NCBI RefSeq assembly: GCF_025195085.2
Contig: NZ_JANAVY020000002.1
Coordinates: 336,284 to 400,283 of the forward strand
Source: Vibrio intestinalis
GTDB lineage: Bacteria > Pseudomonadota > Gammaproteobacteria > Enterobacterales > Vibrionaceae
DNA: 64,000 bases
Direction of reading: 5' to 3'
Shown here: piece after piece, positions 55,496-64,000 of the stretch
Layout of the letters: each line of letters begins with the position of its first letter
Numbering within the stretch: position 1 is the first letter of the stretch
The notes under the pieces: generated by a model
Database searches by the model: none
What the model saw: only the letters and a program-made list of their open reading frames with translations
What the model was told of the DNA's origin: nothing
Translations under genes and position numbers: made by a program

Positions 55496-58336
55496 TTAAT
55501 TCGAGGTATTAGCGTCTGCTACATCAGAACTAATGGTCAATGCGTCTTCAATCAACGCTTTTTGTTGTTTCAAGTGAACCGACATGTAACCAACGGCTGG
55601 CGAAGCTGAGGCTGGGCGTCCTGCATACTTCAAATCAGCGCCGGCTGGAATTCCAGCTCGGAAGTTGTGTTGGCTACAGTACCAAGCGCCTTGGTTCTGA
55701 GGTTCTTCTTGACACCATACGAAGTCTTCAACGTTAGTAAACGGAGCAATAGCGGCTTTCACCTCTTCTAGAGGGAACGGGTAAAGCTGCTCAATACGAA
55801 CAATCGCTACGTCGGTTTGCTCGTTGTTTCTGCGTGTTTCAAGTAGGTCGTAATAAACCTTACCAGCACAGAACACTACGCGTTTCACTTGGCTTGCGTC
55901 GAGATCATCCACTTCACCAATTGCAGCTTGGAAGTTGCCATCAGTTAAGTCTTCCAACTTAGAAGTACACAATGGATGACGCAGCAGTGACTTAGGAGAC
56001 ATCACAATCAGTGGACGACGCATTGGGCGAACCACCTGACGACGAATCATGTGGTAAACCTGTGCAGGGGTCGATGGCACAACAACTTGCATGTTTTGTT
56101 CAGCACAAAGCTGCAGGTAACGCTCTAGACGAGCTGATGAGTGCTCCGGCCCTTGACCTTCATAACCGTGTGGAAGCAGCATGGTTAAGCCACATAGTCG
56201 GTTCCATTTTTGCTCACCTGATGAGATGAATTGGTCAATCACCACCTGGGCACCATTGGCAAAATCACCAAATTGCGCTTCCCAAATGGTCAAGCCGCTT
56301 GGCTCTGCGGTTGCGTAGCCATATTCAAACGCCAACACCGCTTCTTCAGACAACACTGAGTCAAACACTTGGAATGGCCCTTGTTTGTCATGAATATTTG
56401 CTAGCGGGATATAGGTACTCGCGTCCGATTGGTTATGCAGTACAGAGTGACGATGGAAGAAAGTACCACGGCCAGAATCCTGACCAGAAATACGAATACG
56501 TTTACCGTCATCCACCAGCGTCGCGTAGGCCAAGGTTTCTGCCATACCCCAGTCAACATCCTTCTCGCCATTCATCATCGAGATACGGTCGTTGTAGAGT
56601 TTATTTACACGGCTTTGTAGTTTGTGGCTATCAGGGTACTGGCATAAGCGGTTGCCAAGTTCAGCCAAACGCTCACGGTCTACGGTACTGTCCCAAGCCA
56701 CATCCCAATCATGGCCAATGTATGGTGACCAATCGACTGAGTGTAGAGCCATTGGGCGCCACTCTTTCACTACCACTTCACCACGATCAAGTGCATCACG
56801 GTATTCATTCACCAATTGAGTTGCAACTTCGATATCGTAGTCGCCACGCTCAATTAATACGTCTGCATAAAGCTTACGAGGCGTTGGGTGTTTTTTGATT
56901 TTCTGATACATCAGAGGCTGAGTTGCATTTGGCTCATCAGCTTCGTTGTGACCATGGCGGCGATAACATACCAAATCAATCACAACATCACGCTTAAACT
57001 CATTACGGTAATCCAAAGCAATACGAGTAACGAATGCGACTGCTTCTGGATCGTCTGAGTTAACGTGGAAAATCGGAGCCTGTACCATCTTCGCGATATC
57101 GGTACAGTACATGGTCGAGCGAGTGTCGCGAGGGTTTGAGGTAGTAAAGCCAACTTGGTTGTTCACTACAATACGAACCGTACCGCCTACTTGGAAACCA
57201 CGTGCCTGAGACATGTTAAATGTTTCAGCCACAACACCTTGACCCGCAATTGCAGAGTCACCATGAATCGTAATAGGAAGAACAGTGTCGCCTTGCTTGT
57301 CGCCTAAACGGTCTTGACGAGCACGCACTGAACCAATAACCACTGGGTTAACAATCTCAAGGTGAGATGGGTTAAATGCCAACGCTAAGTGAACATCACC
57401 GCCCGGTGTTGCAAAGTCTGCCGAGAAACCTTGGTGGTATTTAACGTCACCAGTACCCCATGTTTCATCATGCTTACCAGCAAACTCGTCAAACAAATCT
57501 TGTGGTTTCTTACCCAACACGTTAACTAACATGTTTAGTCGACCACGGTGCGCCATGCCAATCACAACTTCACGCATGCCGTTTTTACCTGCATGGCGAA
57601 TCAGTTCTTTGGTCATTGGGATAAGCGCATCACCACCTTCTAGCGAGAAACGTTTTGCACCTGGGAATTTTGCACCCAAGTAACGCTCTAGACCTTCTGC
57701 GGCAGTTAACTCTTCAAGAAACTCACGCTTTTCTTCAGCGGTAAACGATGGCTGACCAACTACAGACTCTAAACGCTGCTGAATCCAACGTTTTTGCTCT
57801 GTATCTGTCATGTGCATGTATTCTGCACCAATCGAACCACAGTAAGTTTTCTTCAATGCAGCGTAGATGTCTTTCAGTTGCATGGTCTCCTGACCAATAG
57901 CAAACGAACCGACATTGAACGTTTCTTCGAAGTCATCTTCAGTGAGATTGTGGAATGCGGGATCTAATTCAGCCACCGGAGGGCGGTTCCATAGACCGAG
58001 GGGATCAAGTTCTGCTGCTTCGTGACCGCGGAATCGGTACGCATTGATTAACTGAAGAACTTTTACTTGTTTAGCATCGACATCTGGGTCACTGACTTGA
58101 ACGCTATAATGCTTAGTTTCTTGGGCGAGTCGACGGAAGTAATCACGGACGCGTGAGTGAGGCTGTTCAATCACCTCTTGTGAAGGCTTGGGCAAACCTT
58201 CAAAAACACGAATCCACTCCTCACTTACCAGGTCGGGATCACTTAGATACAGTTCGTAGAGGTCCTCTACGTATGTTGCATTGGCGCCAGCCAAGTGTGA
58301 AGACTCGAGCCATGCCTTCATCACGCCGTTGTGCAT
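55496..58336 (-). CDS. sucA: 2-Oxoglutarate dehydrogenase E1 component
   Basis: Thiamine-dependent E1 that decarboxylates 2-oxoglutarate. The 946 residues start MHNGVMKAWLESSHLAGANA, which is the normal Vibrio form. Recognisable segments include the GMAHRGRLNMLVNVLGK active-site loop and HGDSAIAGQGVVAETFNMSQ. It lies 98 bases below sdhB and starts the suc part of the operon; a hairpin is present in that gap. Confidence 0.97.
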   Translation of the reverse strand: MHNGVMKAWLESSHLAGANATYVEDLYELYLSDPDLVSEEWIRVFEGLPKPSQEVIEQPHSRVRDYFRRLAQETKHYSVQVSDPDVDAKQVKVLQLINAYRFRGHEAAELDPLGLWNRPPVAELDPAFHNLTEDDFEETFNVGSFAIGQETMQLKDIYAALKKTYCGSIGAEYMHMTDTEQKRWIQQRLESVVGQPSFTAEEKREFLEELTAAEGLERYLGAKFPGAKRFSLEGGDALIPMTKELIRHAGKNGMREVVIGMAHRGRLNMLVNVLGKKPQDLFDEFAGKHDETWGTGDVKYHQGFSADFATPGGDVHLALAFNPSHLEIVNPVVIGSVRARQDRLGDKQGDTVLPITIHGDSAIAGQGVVAETFNMSQARGFQVGGTVRIVVNNQVGFTTSNPRDTRSTMYCTDIAKMVQAPIFHVNSDDPEAVAFVTRIALDYRNEFKRDVVIDLVCYRRHGHNEADEPNATQPLMYQKIKKHPTPRKLYADVLIERGDYDIEVATQLVNEYRDALDRGEVVVKEWRPMALHSVDWSPYIGHDWDVAWDSTVDRERLAELGNRLCQYPDSHKLQSRVNKLYNDRISMMNGEKDVDWGMAETLAYATLVDDGKRIRISGQDSGRGTFFHRHSVLHNQSDASTYIPLANIHDKQGPFQVFDSVLSEEAVLAFEYGYATAEPSGLTIWEAQFGDFANGAQVVIDQFISSGEQKWNRLCGLTMLLPHGYEGQGPEHSSARLERYLQLCAEQNMQVVVPSTPAQVYHMIRRQVVRPMRRPLIVMSPKSLLRHPLCTSKLEDLTDGNFQAAIGEVDDLDASQVKRVVFCAGKVYYDLLETRRNNEQTDVAIVRIEQLYPFPLEEVKAAIAPFTNVEDFVWCQEEPQNQGAWYCSQHNFRAGIPAGADLKYAGRPASASPAVGYMSVHLKQQKALIEDALTISSDVADANTSN

Positions 58337-58395
58337 ATTTTCCCTTAACCAGTAGTTTTCACGTTTTTATTGCGGTCTATGCCGCACTTATAAGA

Positions 58396-58419
58396 GCCGA
58401 TGCTCACCTGAACATCGGC
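58396..58419. other. Hairpin in sdhB-sucA gap
   Basis: GCCGATG (58396-58402) with CATCGGC (58413-58419), 10-base loop, 15 bases below the sdhB stop, with no T tract on the minus strand. It may act as an mRNA processing or stability element between sdhB and sucA. Confidence 0.5.
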
Positions 58420-58434
58420 AATTTTATGTCTCTT

Positions 58435-59148
58435 TTAAACCGAACGGTTGACCAACATACTCTTAATGTGACCAATCGCTTTTGTCGGATTTAACCCTTT
58501 AGGACAAACACTTACACAATTCATGATGCCGTGGCAACGAAAAACGCTAAATGCGTCATCAAGATCTGATAATCGTTCATCTGTCGCGGTATCACGGCTA
58601 TCAATTAGCCATCGATACGCCGCTAACAAACCCGCAGGGCCAATAAATTTATCTGGGTTCCACCAGAATGATGGACACGATGTTGTACAACACGCACACA
58701 TAATACATTCGTACAATCCATCTAGATGAGCACGCTCATCTGGCGCTTGTAAATTCTCGCGAGACGGTGGCAGCGCACCGTCTGAAATCAAGAATGGTTT
58801 TACTTTCGCATAGTTATCGTAGAACTGTGTCATGTCAACGATAAGATCGCGAATCACAGGTAACCCAGGCAGTGGGCGAATGACGATCTGCTTACCTTGC
58901 AAAGCAGACAGTGGCGTAATACACGCCAAGCCATTCTTACCATTCATGTTCAAACCATCTGAGCCACATACCCCTTCTCGGCAAGAACGACGAAACGCAA
59001 TCGTTGGATCTTGCTCTTTAAGCAGAATCAGCGCGTCTAACACCATCATGTCAGAGCCTTCATCTACCTCAAGAATGTAGTCCTTCATATAAGGTTTGTC
59101 ATCGATATCCGGATTGTAGCGATACAAAGAGAAGTTCAGTTTCATCAT
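58435..59148 (-). CDS. sdhB: Succinate dehydrogenase iron-sulfur subunit SdhB
   Basis: Iron-sulfur subunit of succinate dehydrogenase (complex II). The 237-residue protein carries the [2Fe-2S] site CREGVCGSDGLNMNG, then CIMCACCTTSCPSFWW and CHGIMNCVSVCPKGLNP for the [4Fe-4S] and [3Fe-4S] clusters. AGGAGG lies 5 bases before the first of two adjacent ATGs; the second ATG aligns better with E. coli, so the N-terminus may be one residue shorter. Confidence 0.97.
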   Translation of the reverse strand: MMKLNFSLYRYNPDIDDKPYMKDYILEVDEGSDMMVLDALILLKEQDPTIAFRRSCREGVCGSDGLNMNGKNGLACITPLSALQGKQIVIRPLPGLPVIRDLIVDMTQFYDNYAKVKPFLISDGALPPSRENLQAPDERAHLDGLYECIMCACCTTSCPSFWWNPDKFIGPAGLLAAYRWLIDSRDTATDERLSDLDDAFSVFRCHGIMNCVSVCPKGLNPTKAIGHIKSMLVNRSV

Positions 59149-59160
59149 CTTGTCCTCCTC

Positions 59161-60927
59161 TTAGTATGTGCGAACTTTCGGTGGGAAAGCGTCACGATGC
59201 ACAGGAGTCATGTTCACATCACGCTTACTCATCTGTTCTGTTTCAGGATTGTAGATAGAGTGACATAGCCACTGCTCGTCATCACGATCCGGATAGTCAA
59301 ATCGAGCGTGAGCGCCGCGACTCTCAGTACGGTAGTTTGCTGCAACCGCAGTTGAGTATGCCGTTTCCATTAAGTTATCTAGCTCTAAACACTCAATACG
59401 CTGAGTGTTGAACTCAGTAGACTTGTCAGAAAGATGCGCTTCTTTTAAGCGTTCGCGAATCACTTTAAGCTCTTCTAGACCGGTTGCCATTGCGTCACCT
59501 TCGCGGAATACCGAGAAGCTGTTTTGCATACAAGTTTGCAGGTCTTTACGGATAACCGCTGGGTCTTCACCGCTGGTGCTGTTTTCCCAGCGCATCGTGC
59601 GCGCGAGTGACTCTTCAATGTCAGATTCTGTTGCAGGGCGAGCCTCCGCTTGAGCAGCCAAGGTCTCACCAAGATGCAGACCCGTTGCGCGGCCAAATAC
59701 CACTAAATCAAGCAGTGAGTTACCGCCTAGACGGTTTGCACCATGCACAGATACAGAAGCAATCTCACCACAAGCGTATAGGCCTTGCACTTCAGCCTCA
59801 CTGCCGTCAGCCAATTGCTTAATGGCTTGACCAGACACTTGTGTCGGTACGCCGCCCATCATGTAGTGACAGGTTGGAATAACCGGAATCGGCTCTTTAA
59901 CTGGATCAACGTGTGCAAAGGTACGTGACAGTTCACAGATACCCGGTAGACGAGATTCAAGAACATCTTTGCCCAAGTGATCCATCTTAAGCTTAATATG
60001 TGGACCCCATGGACCATCACAGCCACGGCCTTCACGAATTTCAATCATCATAGAGCGGGCAACGACATCACGACCGGCTAAGTCTTTCGCATTCGGTGCG
60101 TAACGTTCCATGAAGCGTTCGCCATCTTTATTGAGTAGATAACCACCTTCACCACGACAGCCTTCTGTTACTAGCACACCTGCGCCAGCGATACCTGTCG
60201 GGTGGAACTGCCACATTTCCATATCTTGCATTGGTACGCCCGCACGTAGCGCCATACCAACACCATCACCGGTGTTAATGTGTGCGTTAGTGGTAGAAGC
60301 GTAGATACGGCCTGCGCCGCCAGTAGCAAGAATGGTCGCTTTGGATTTGAAGTAACAGATTTCACCTGATTCCATACAAATCGCAGTACAACCCATGATC
60401 GCGCCATCTTGGTTTTTCACCATATCTAGCGCGTACCATTCTGAGAAAATCGTCGTTTTGTGCTTAACGTTTTGTTGGTAGAGCGTATGCAACAATGCGT
60501 GACCAGTACGGTCAGCTGCTGCGGCAGTACGAGCTGCCTGCTCACCACCAAACTGTTTCGATTGGCCACCAAATGGGCGCTGATAAATCGTACCATTATC
60601 GAATCGAGAAAATGGTAAGCCCATCTTCTCTAGCTCAATCACAGATTCTGGACCGTTCTTACACATGTACTCAATGGCGTTTTGGTCACCAATGTAGTCA
60701 GAACCTTTTACGGTATCGTACATGTGCCACTGCCAATCATCTTCATGGGAGTTACCTAATGCAACGGTAATGCCCCCTTGAGCAGACACAGTATGAGAAC
60801 GAGTTGGAAATACTTTAGACAGCAAGGCACAAGTAAGTCCTTGCTCTGAAATTTGCAGTGCAGCACGCATGCCTGCACCACCTGCGCCGATTACTACGGC
60901 ATCGAATTCACGAACTGGAATAGACAC
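59161..60927 (-). CDS. sdhA: Succinate dehydrogenase flavoprotein subunit SdhA
   Basis: FAD-containing catalytic subunit of complex II. The 588 residues include the dinucleotide fold [20 protein letters not shown], the covalent-flavin motif [11 protein letters not shown] (His about 45) and the catalytic [20 protein letters not shown]. It follows sdhD with no gap, and its stop overlaps the ribosome binding site of sdhB (TAAGAGGAGG). Confidence 0.98.
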   Translation of the reverse strand: MSIPVREFDAVVIGAGGAGMRAALQISEQGLTCALLSKVFPTRSHTVSAQGGITVALGNSHEDDWQWHMYDTVKGSDYIGDQNAIEYMCKNGPESVIELEKMGLPFSRFDNGTIYQRPFGGQSKQFGGEQAARTAAAADRTGHALLHTLYQQNVKHKTTIFSEWYALDMVKNQDGAIMGCTAICMESGEICYFKSKATILATGGAGRIYASTTNAHINTGDGVGMALRAGVPMQDMEMWQFHPTGIAGAGVLVTEGCRGEGGYLLNKDGERFMERYAPNAKDLAGRDVVARSMMIEIREGRGCDGPWGPHIKLKMDHLGKDVLESRLPGICELSRTFAHVDPVKEPIPVIPTCHYMMGGVPTQVSGQAIKQLADGSEAEVQGLYACGEIASVSVHGANRLGGNSLLDLVVFGRATGLHLGETLAAQAEARPATESDIEESLARTMRWENSTSGEDPAVIRKDLQTCMQNSFSVFREGDAMATGLEELKVIRERLKEAHLSDKSTEFNTQRIECLELDNLMETAYSTAVAANYRTESRGAHARFDYPDRDDEQWLCHSIYNPETEQMSKRDVNMTPVHRDAFPPKVRTY

Positions 60928-61272
60928 TTACGCACCCCACAAAATAAACAGACCAGAGAAGAAGTAGCCCAACAGTAGAGCTACGATACCGACTTGCAGT
61001 GCACCACGAAGCATTGAGTGCTTAATGTAATCAGTCAGAACCTGCCATAAACCAATCCATGCGTGTATCAACACGCAAGTCAGCGTCAACATAGTGAACG
61101 CTTTGGTAAAAGTTCCATCGAAAAACTGGGTCCAAGAGGCGTAAGAAATATCTGTGAACGCACAAAAGCTCACTAGATAGATCGTGTATAGAGTCATAAT
61201 GATGGCTGATGCACGAATCAGTAGGAAATCGTGAACACCATTACGACCGAATGATGAAATATTTTTTACCAT
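60928..61272 (-). CDS. sdhD: Succinate dehydrogenase membrane anchor SdhD
   Basis: Small haem/quinone-binding anchor of complex II, 114 residues, three membrane helices at about 14-35, 57-78 and 90-112. The segment DFLLIRASAIIMTLYTIYLV and HAWIGLWQVLTDYI are the characteristic SdhD features. It overlaps sdhC by 7 bases and ends immediately before the sdhA start. Confidence 0.95.
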   Translation of the reverse strand: MVKNISSFGRNGVHDFLLIRASAIIMTLYTIYLVSFCAFTDISYASWTQFFDGTFTKAFTMLTLTCVLIHAWIGLWQVLTDYIKHSMLRGALQVGIVALLLGYFFSGLFILWGA

Positions 61273-61658
61273 ACTAGTACCCCCGCTAAAACAGATAATA
61301 CGGCGGTTGCTCCGAACGAGACTTTAGCGCTCATTGCGCCTGTGTCTAGCTCTTCGAAATAACCCATATCCATGAGAAGGTGACGAACACCACCTACAAT
61401 ATGATAGGCTAGAGCAGTAAGGATGCCCCACAAGATGAAGGTAATGAACCAGCCGTCAACGATATCGACAGCTTTCATAAAACCAACAGGGGACGATAGG
61501 GATAGAGACAGTAACCACAACAATATGCCGATCGACACAAAAGTAATCACACCCGAAACACGATGTAAGATGGATGCGATAGCGGTGATCGGAAAGCGTA
61601 TGGTCTGCAAATCTAAATTAACAGGTCTTGACTTTCTTTCTTTCACGGGCTTGCTCAC
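61266..61658 (-). CDS. sdhC: Succinate dehydrogenase cytochrome b556 subunit SdhC
   Basis: First gene of the sdhCDAB-sucABCD operon. The 130-residue protein has three membrane helices and the SdhC signature (RPVNLDLQTIRFPITAIASI, then LHRVSGVITF), with the haem-ligand His in YHIVGGVRHLLMD. It is divergent from gltA over a 394-base region that must hold promoters for both. Confidence 0.96.
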   Translation of the reverse strand: MSKPVKERKSRPVNLDLQTIRFPITAIASILHRVSGVITFVSIGILLWLLSLSLSSPVGFMKAVDIVDGWFITFILWGILTALAYHIVGGVRHLLMDMGYFEELDTGAMSAKVSFGATAVLSVLAGVLVW

Positions 61659-62052
61659 TCAGCTCACTAGAGCATTTATAGTTATTAACGAAATTTAGTC
61701 GCAACCCCATAAAACAAAACATTTACTTAACAAAAAACACTCAAACCGGAGCGCTTAATTGTAAAATAAATGTTAACAACAACACTTAAAAGACCAGCTA
61801 TTATTTCTTTCAAGCCTTGAATTTATTAGGTTTCTCCCAAATTTCACATCGCCACTATACGATTGGCAACATTCTAATACAATTAGTGTAACAATTTTTG
61901 CTACACAGAACAGATTTTTAACTTTATAGGCATAAAAAATAATAACAAGTGCACACATCAGAGGAGAAAAATTGACTTTATTAACGAACAGACGTACAAA
62001 AATGGCACACAAACATCCTGGATGGATTAAATAATAAACAAAGGAGATTGTT
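61659..62052. other. Divergent sdhC-gltA regulatory region, 394 bases
   Basis: AT-rich region between the divergent TCA genes sdhC (minus) and gltA (plus). It holds the promoters of both, but I cannot assign boxes confidently. TGTAACAATTTTTGCTACA (61887-61905 area) is a partly palindromic stretch whose spacing does not fit a CRP site. GTTAACAACAAC near 61771 could be part of an ArcA-type site, unproven. No gene, terminator or repeat is visible. Confidence 0.5.
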
Positions 62053-63342
62053 ATGGCGGATAAGAATGCTACCCTTCATATTGAAGGTAAAGCGCCTATC
62101 GAACTGCCAATTATGGACGGAACTATTGGCCCGCAAGTAATTGACGTTCGTAAACTGGGAGCAAACGGATTTTTCACTTTTGACCCAGGTTTTCTTGCCA
62201 CTGCATCTTGTGAATCCCAAATCACCTACATCGATGGAGCGAAAGGTGTACTTCTCCACCGCGGTTTTCCTATCGATCAGTTAGCAAACAATGCTGACTA
62301 TTTGGAAGTCTGCTATATCCTTCTTTACGGTGAAGCCCCAACTCGTGAGCAGTACGAGCAATTTAAAACAACAGTAACTCGCCATACCATGGTGCATGAG
62401 CAAATCGCTAGCTTCTTCCACGGCTTCCGTCGTGATGCTCACCCTATGGCTGTTATGTGTGGTGTCGTTGGCGCTCTTGCGGCCTTCTACCACGATTCAC
62501 TAGATATCAACAACGACTCTCACCGAGAGATCGCTGCTTATCGTCTGCTATCAAAAATGCCGACGTTGGCTGCCATGTGTTACAAGTACTCTATTGGCCA
62601 GCCTTTCATCTACCCTCGCAACGACCTTAACTACGCAGAAAACTTCCTACACATGATGTTCGCAAATCCTTGCGAAGAGTACGAAGTGAACCCGGTTGTA
62701 GCGCGTGCGATGGATAAAATCTTTACCCTTCACGCTGACCACGAGCAAAACGCATCAACGTCGACAGTGCGTTTGGCAGGTTCATCGGGTGCTAACCCAT
62801 TTGCCTGTATTGCTGCGGGTATCGCATCTCTGTGGGGCCCTGCACACGGCGGCGCGAACGAAGCTTGTCTGCGCATGCTAGAAGAGATCGGTAGCGTTGA
62901 TAAGATTGAAGAATACGTTGCTAAAGCGAAAGACAAAGATGACCCTTTCCGTCTAATGGGCTTTGGTCACCGTGTTTACAAAAACTATGACCCACGCGCA
63001 ACGGTTATGCGCGAAGCGTGTCATGAAGTGTTGTCTGAACTGAACATCAAAGATCCACTGCTAGATGTTGCTATGGAGCTAGAACGCATCGCACTGTCTG
63101 ATGAGTACTTTGTAGAGAAGAAACTGTACCCGAACGTGGACTTCTACTCAGGTATCATCCTTAAAGCGATTGGTATTCCAGTTTCTATGTTCACGGTTAT
63201 CTTCGCGATGTCACGCACCATCGGTTGGATTGCACACTGGAACGAAATGCACAGTGATCCTGCAAACCGTATCGGTCGCCCTCGCCAGCTATACACAGGT
63301 GAGCAGCAGCGTACATTTAAGCCTATTCACGAACGTGAATAA
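62053..63342 (+). CDS. gltA: Citrate synthase GltA (type II)
   Basis: Condenses oxaloacetate and acetyl-CoA. The 429 residues match the hexameric, NADH-sensitive type of Gram-negative bacteria. Catalytic and binding residues lie in [17 protein letters not shown] and [17 protein letters not shown]; the N-terminal [20 protein letters not shown] region is the type II extension. AAGGAG precedes the ATG. It is monocistronic and ends in a strong terminator. Confidence 0.98.
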   Translation: MADKNATLHIEGKAPIELPIMDGTIGPQVIDVRKLGANGFFTFDPGFLATASCESQITYIDGAKGVLLHRGFPIDQLANNADYLEVCYILLYGEAPTREQYEQFKTTVTRHTMVHEQIASFFHGFRRDAHPMAVMCGVVGALAAFYHDSLDINNDSHREIAAYRLLSKMPTLAAMCYKYSIGQPFIYPRNDLNYAENFLHMMFANPCEEYEVNPVVARAMDKIFTLHADHEQNASTSTVRLAGSSGANPFACIAAGIASLWGPAHGGANEACLRMLEEIGSVDKIEEYVAKAKDKDDPFRLMGFGHRVYKNYDPRATVMREACHEVLSELNIKDPLLDVAMELERIALSDEYFVEKKLYPNVDFYSGIILKAIGIPVSMFTVIFAMSRTIGWIAHWNEMHSDPANRIGRPRQLYTGEQQRTFKPIHERE

Positions 63343-63366
63343 GGTTTGATGGCTTAAACCGCAATG

Positions 63367-63397
63367 AAAAAAGGTTGACCAATGGTCAACCTTTTTT
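63367..63397. terminator. Bidirectional terminator between gltA and the Nif3-family gene
   Basis: AAAAAAGGTTGACC (63367-63380) pairs with GGTCAACCTTTTTT (63384-63397) over a 3-base loop. It serves both convergent genes. Confidence 0.92.
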
Positions 63398-63415
63398 GTC
63401 TCTGCTACGCGCAGC

Positions 63416-64000
63416 CTATACTGGATTGTCGATATCAATAAAGGTGACATCTAACCCGTGCTGCTCAGTTAACCACTCGCCTAGTGCTTTAATACCGTAA
63501 CGTTCAGTAGCATGGTGCCCTGCCGCAAAATAATGAATATCTTGTTCTCTCGCACTGTATGTTGTGCGCTCAGAAATTTCACCTGAAATGAAAGCATCCA
63601 AACTATTTTGCGCCGCGAGCTCTATATAATCTTGACCGCCGCCTGTACACCAACCAATGGTTTCAATCAGCTTGTCTGCATTCTCTGGCGCAATATGAAG
63701 TGGTGCGCGACTCAGCACGGTATCAATTCTTTTCGCTAACTCTGCGCCTGTTACAGGCTGTTTTAAGCGCCCATACATAGCAACAGACTGCGCGTGACCT
63801 TCTAAGCCACCCTCAACTTCAATATCAAGTAAACGCGCGAGCTCTGCGTTGTTGCCAAGCTCTGGGTGAATATCCAACGGTAAGTGGTAACCGATAAGAT
63901 TAATATCATGTTTAATTAGACTGCGGATGCGCTTGCCTTTCATGCCGCGAATGGGCTCAGGTTCGCCTTTCCAAAAATAGCCATGATGAACTAATAACGT
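63416..64000 (-). CDS. ybgI: Nif3-like dinuclear metal-binding protein (YbgI), partial
   Basis: Nif3/YbgI-family protein, homologous to a GTP cyclohydrolase I type 2-like fold and of uncertain function. The gene runs off the right edge: translation continues in frame to 64000 as LLVHHGYFWKGEPEPIRG upstream of the Met at 63943, so that Met is internal. HHGYFW carries the paired metal-ligand His, and FAAGHHATERYGIKALGEWL a later His/Glu pair. About 195 of about 250 residues are present; the C-terminus is complete. Confidence 0.93.
   Translation of the reverse strand, partial: TLLVHHGYFWKGEPEPIRGMKGKRIRSLIKHDINLIGYHLPLDIHPELGNNAELARLLDIEVEGGLEGHAQSVAMYGRLKQPVTGAELAKRIDTVLSRAPLHIAPENADKLIETIGWCTGGGQDYIELAAQNSLDAFISGEISERTTYSAREQDIHYFAAGHHATERYGIKALGEWLTEQHGLDVTFIDIDNPV

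Noticed and set aside
56299..56898. 199-codon open frame on the plus strand inside sucA
   Set aside because: It is antisense to a full-length conserved sucA, has no ribosome binding site and its translation has no protein-like composition.
61887..61905. Palindromic TGTAAC...GCTACA in the sdhC-gltA gap as a CRP site
   Set aside because: The half-sites are TGTA/TACA with an 11-base centre, not TGTGA-N6-TCACA.

Overview
This window is chromosomal DNA of a Vibrio (gammaproteobacterium). The evidence is the single-polar-flagellum cluster in its Vibrio order (three flagellins, flaG, fliD, flaI, fliS, flrA, flrB, flrC, fliE to fliM), the sodium motor pair pomA/pomB, and numerous Vibrio-type conserved hypothetical genes (DUF2956, DUF2897, DUF2310, DUF3549, DUF3301). 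The species cannot be fixed from sequence alone. I see no IS element, CRISPR array, tRNA or rRNA gene.

Region 1 (1-20162, all minus strand) is the polar flagellar late half: flaF-flaB-flaA-type flagellins, flaG, fliD, flaI, fliS, the regulators flrA/flrB/flrC, then fliEFGHIJ and fliKL(M). Sigma-54 promoter matches sit in front of flrB, fliE and fliK. Sigma-28 matches sit in front of each flagellin gene and, 24 kb away, in front of pomA. This reproduces the FlrA > FlrBC > FliA hierarchy known in Vibrio.

Region 2 (20246-30240) is mixed: DyP peroxidase, a DUF2919 membrane protein, a stand-alone CcmG/DsbE-like thioredoxin, DUF2956, a small winged-helix protein, and an unrecognised four-gene operon (23443-26013: secreted coiled-coil protein, 20-residue-repeat protein, glycine-zipper protein, 57-residue membrane protein). 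Then come an ArsC-like reductase, dapE, an M15 peptidase and DUF2897 in one coupled run, DUF2310 and syd.

Region 3 (30360-42560) holds queF, a TPR protein with a decayed GGDEF domain, an AGEEF diguanylate cyclase, ppnN, xni, rlmM, a DUF423 gene, an alpha/beta hydrolase, gcvA, the small RNA GcvB (divergent from gcvA) and thiI. The syd-queF-ppnN and rlmM-DUF423-gcvA-gcvB groupings parallel E. coli.

Region 4 (42709-51946) holds pomAB, the isoprenoid operon xseB-ispA-dxs, truC-yqcC, DUF3549 and DUF3301 genes, a GNAT acetyltransferase, a CsrB-family RNA with roughly 29 GGA motifs, and a small coiled-coil/DNA-binding-like gene divergent from it. A GacA/VarA-type box lies between these last two.

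Region 5 (52025-64000) is the TCA block sdhCDAB-sucABCD on the minus strand, with divergent gltA, and a Nif3/YbgI-family gene cut by the right edge. Two global RNA regulators (GcvB and CsrB) about 10 kb apart and the uncharacterised four-gene operon are the most notable contents.
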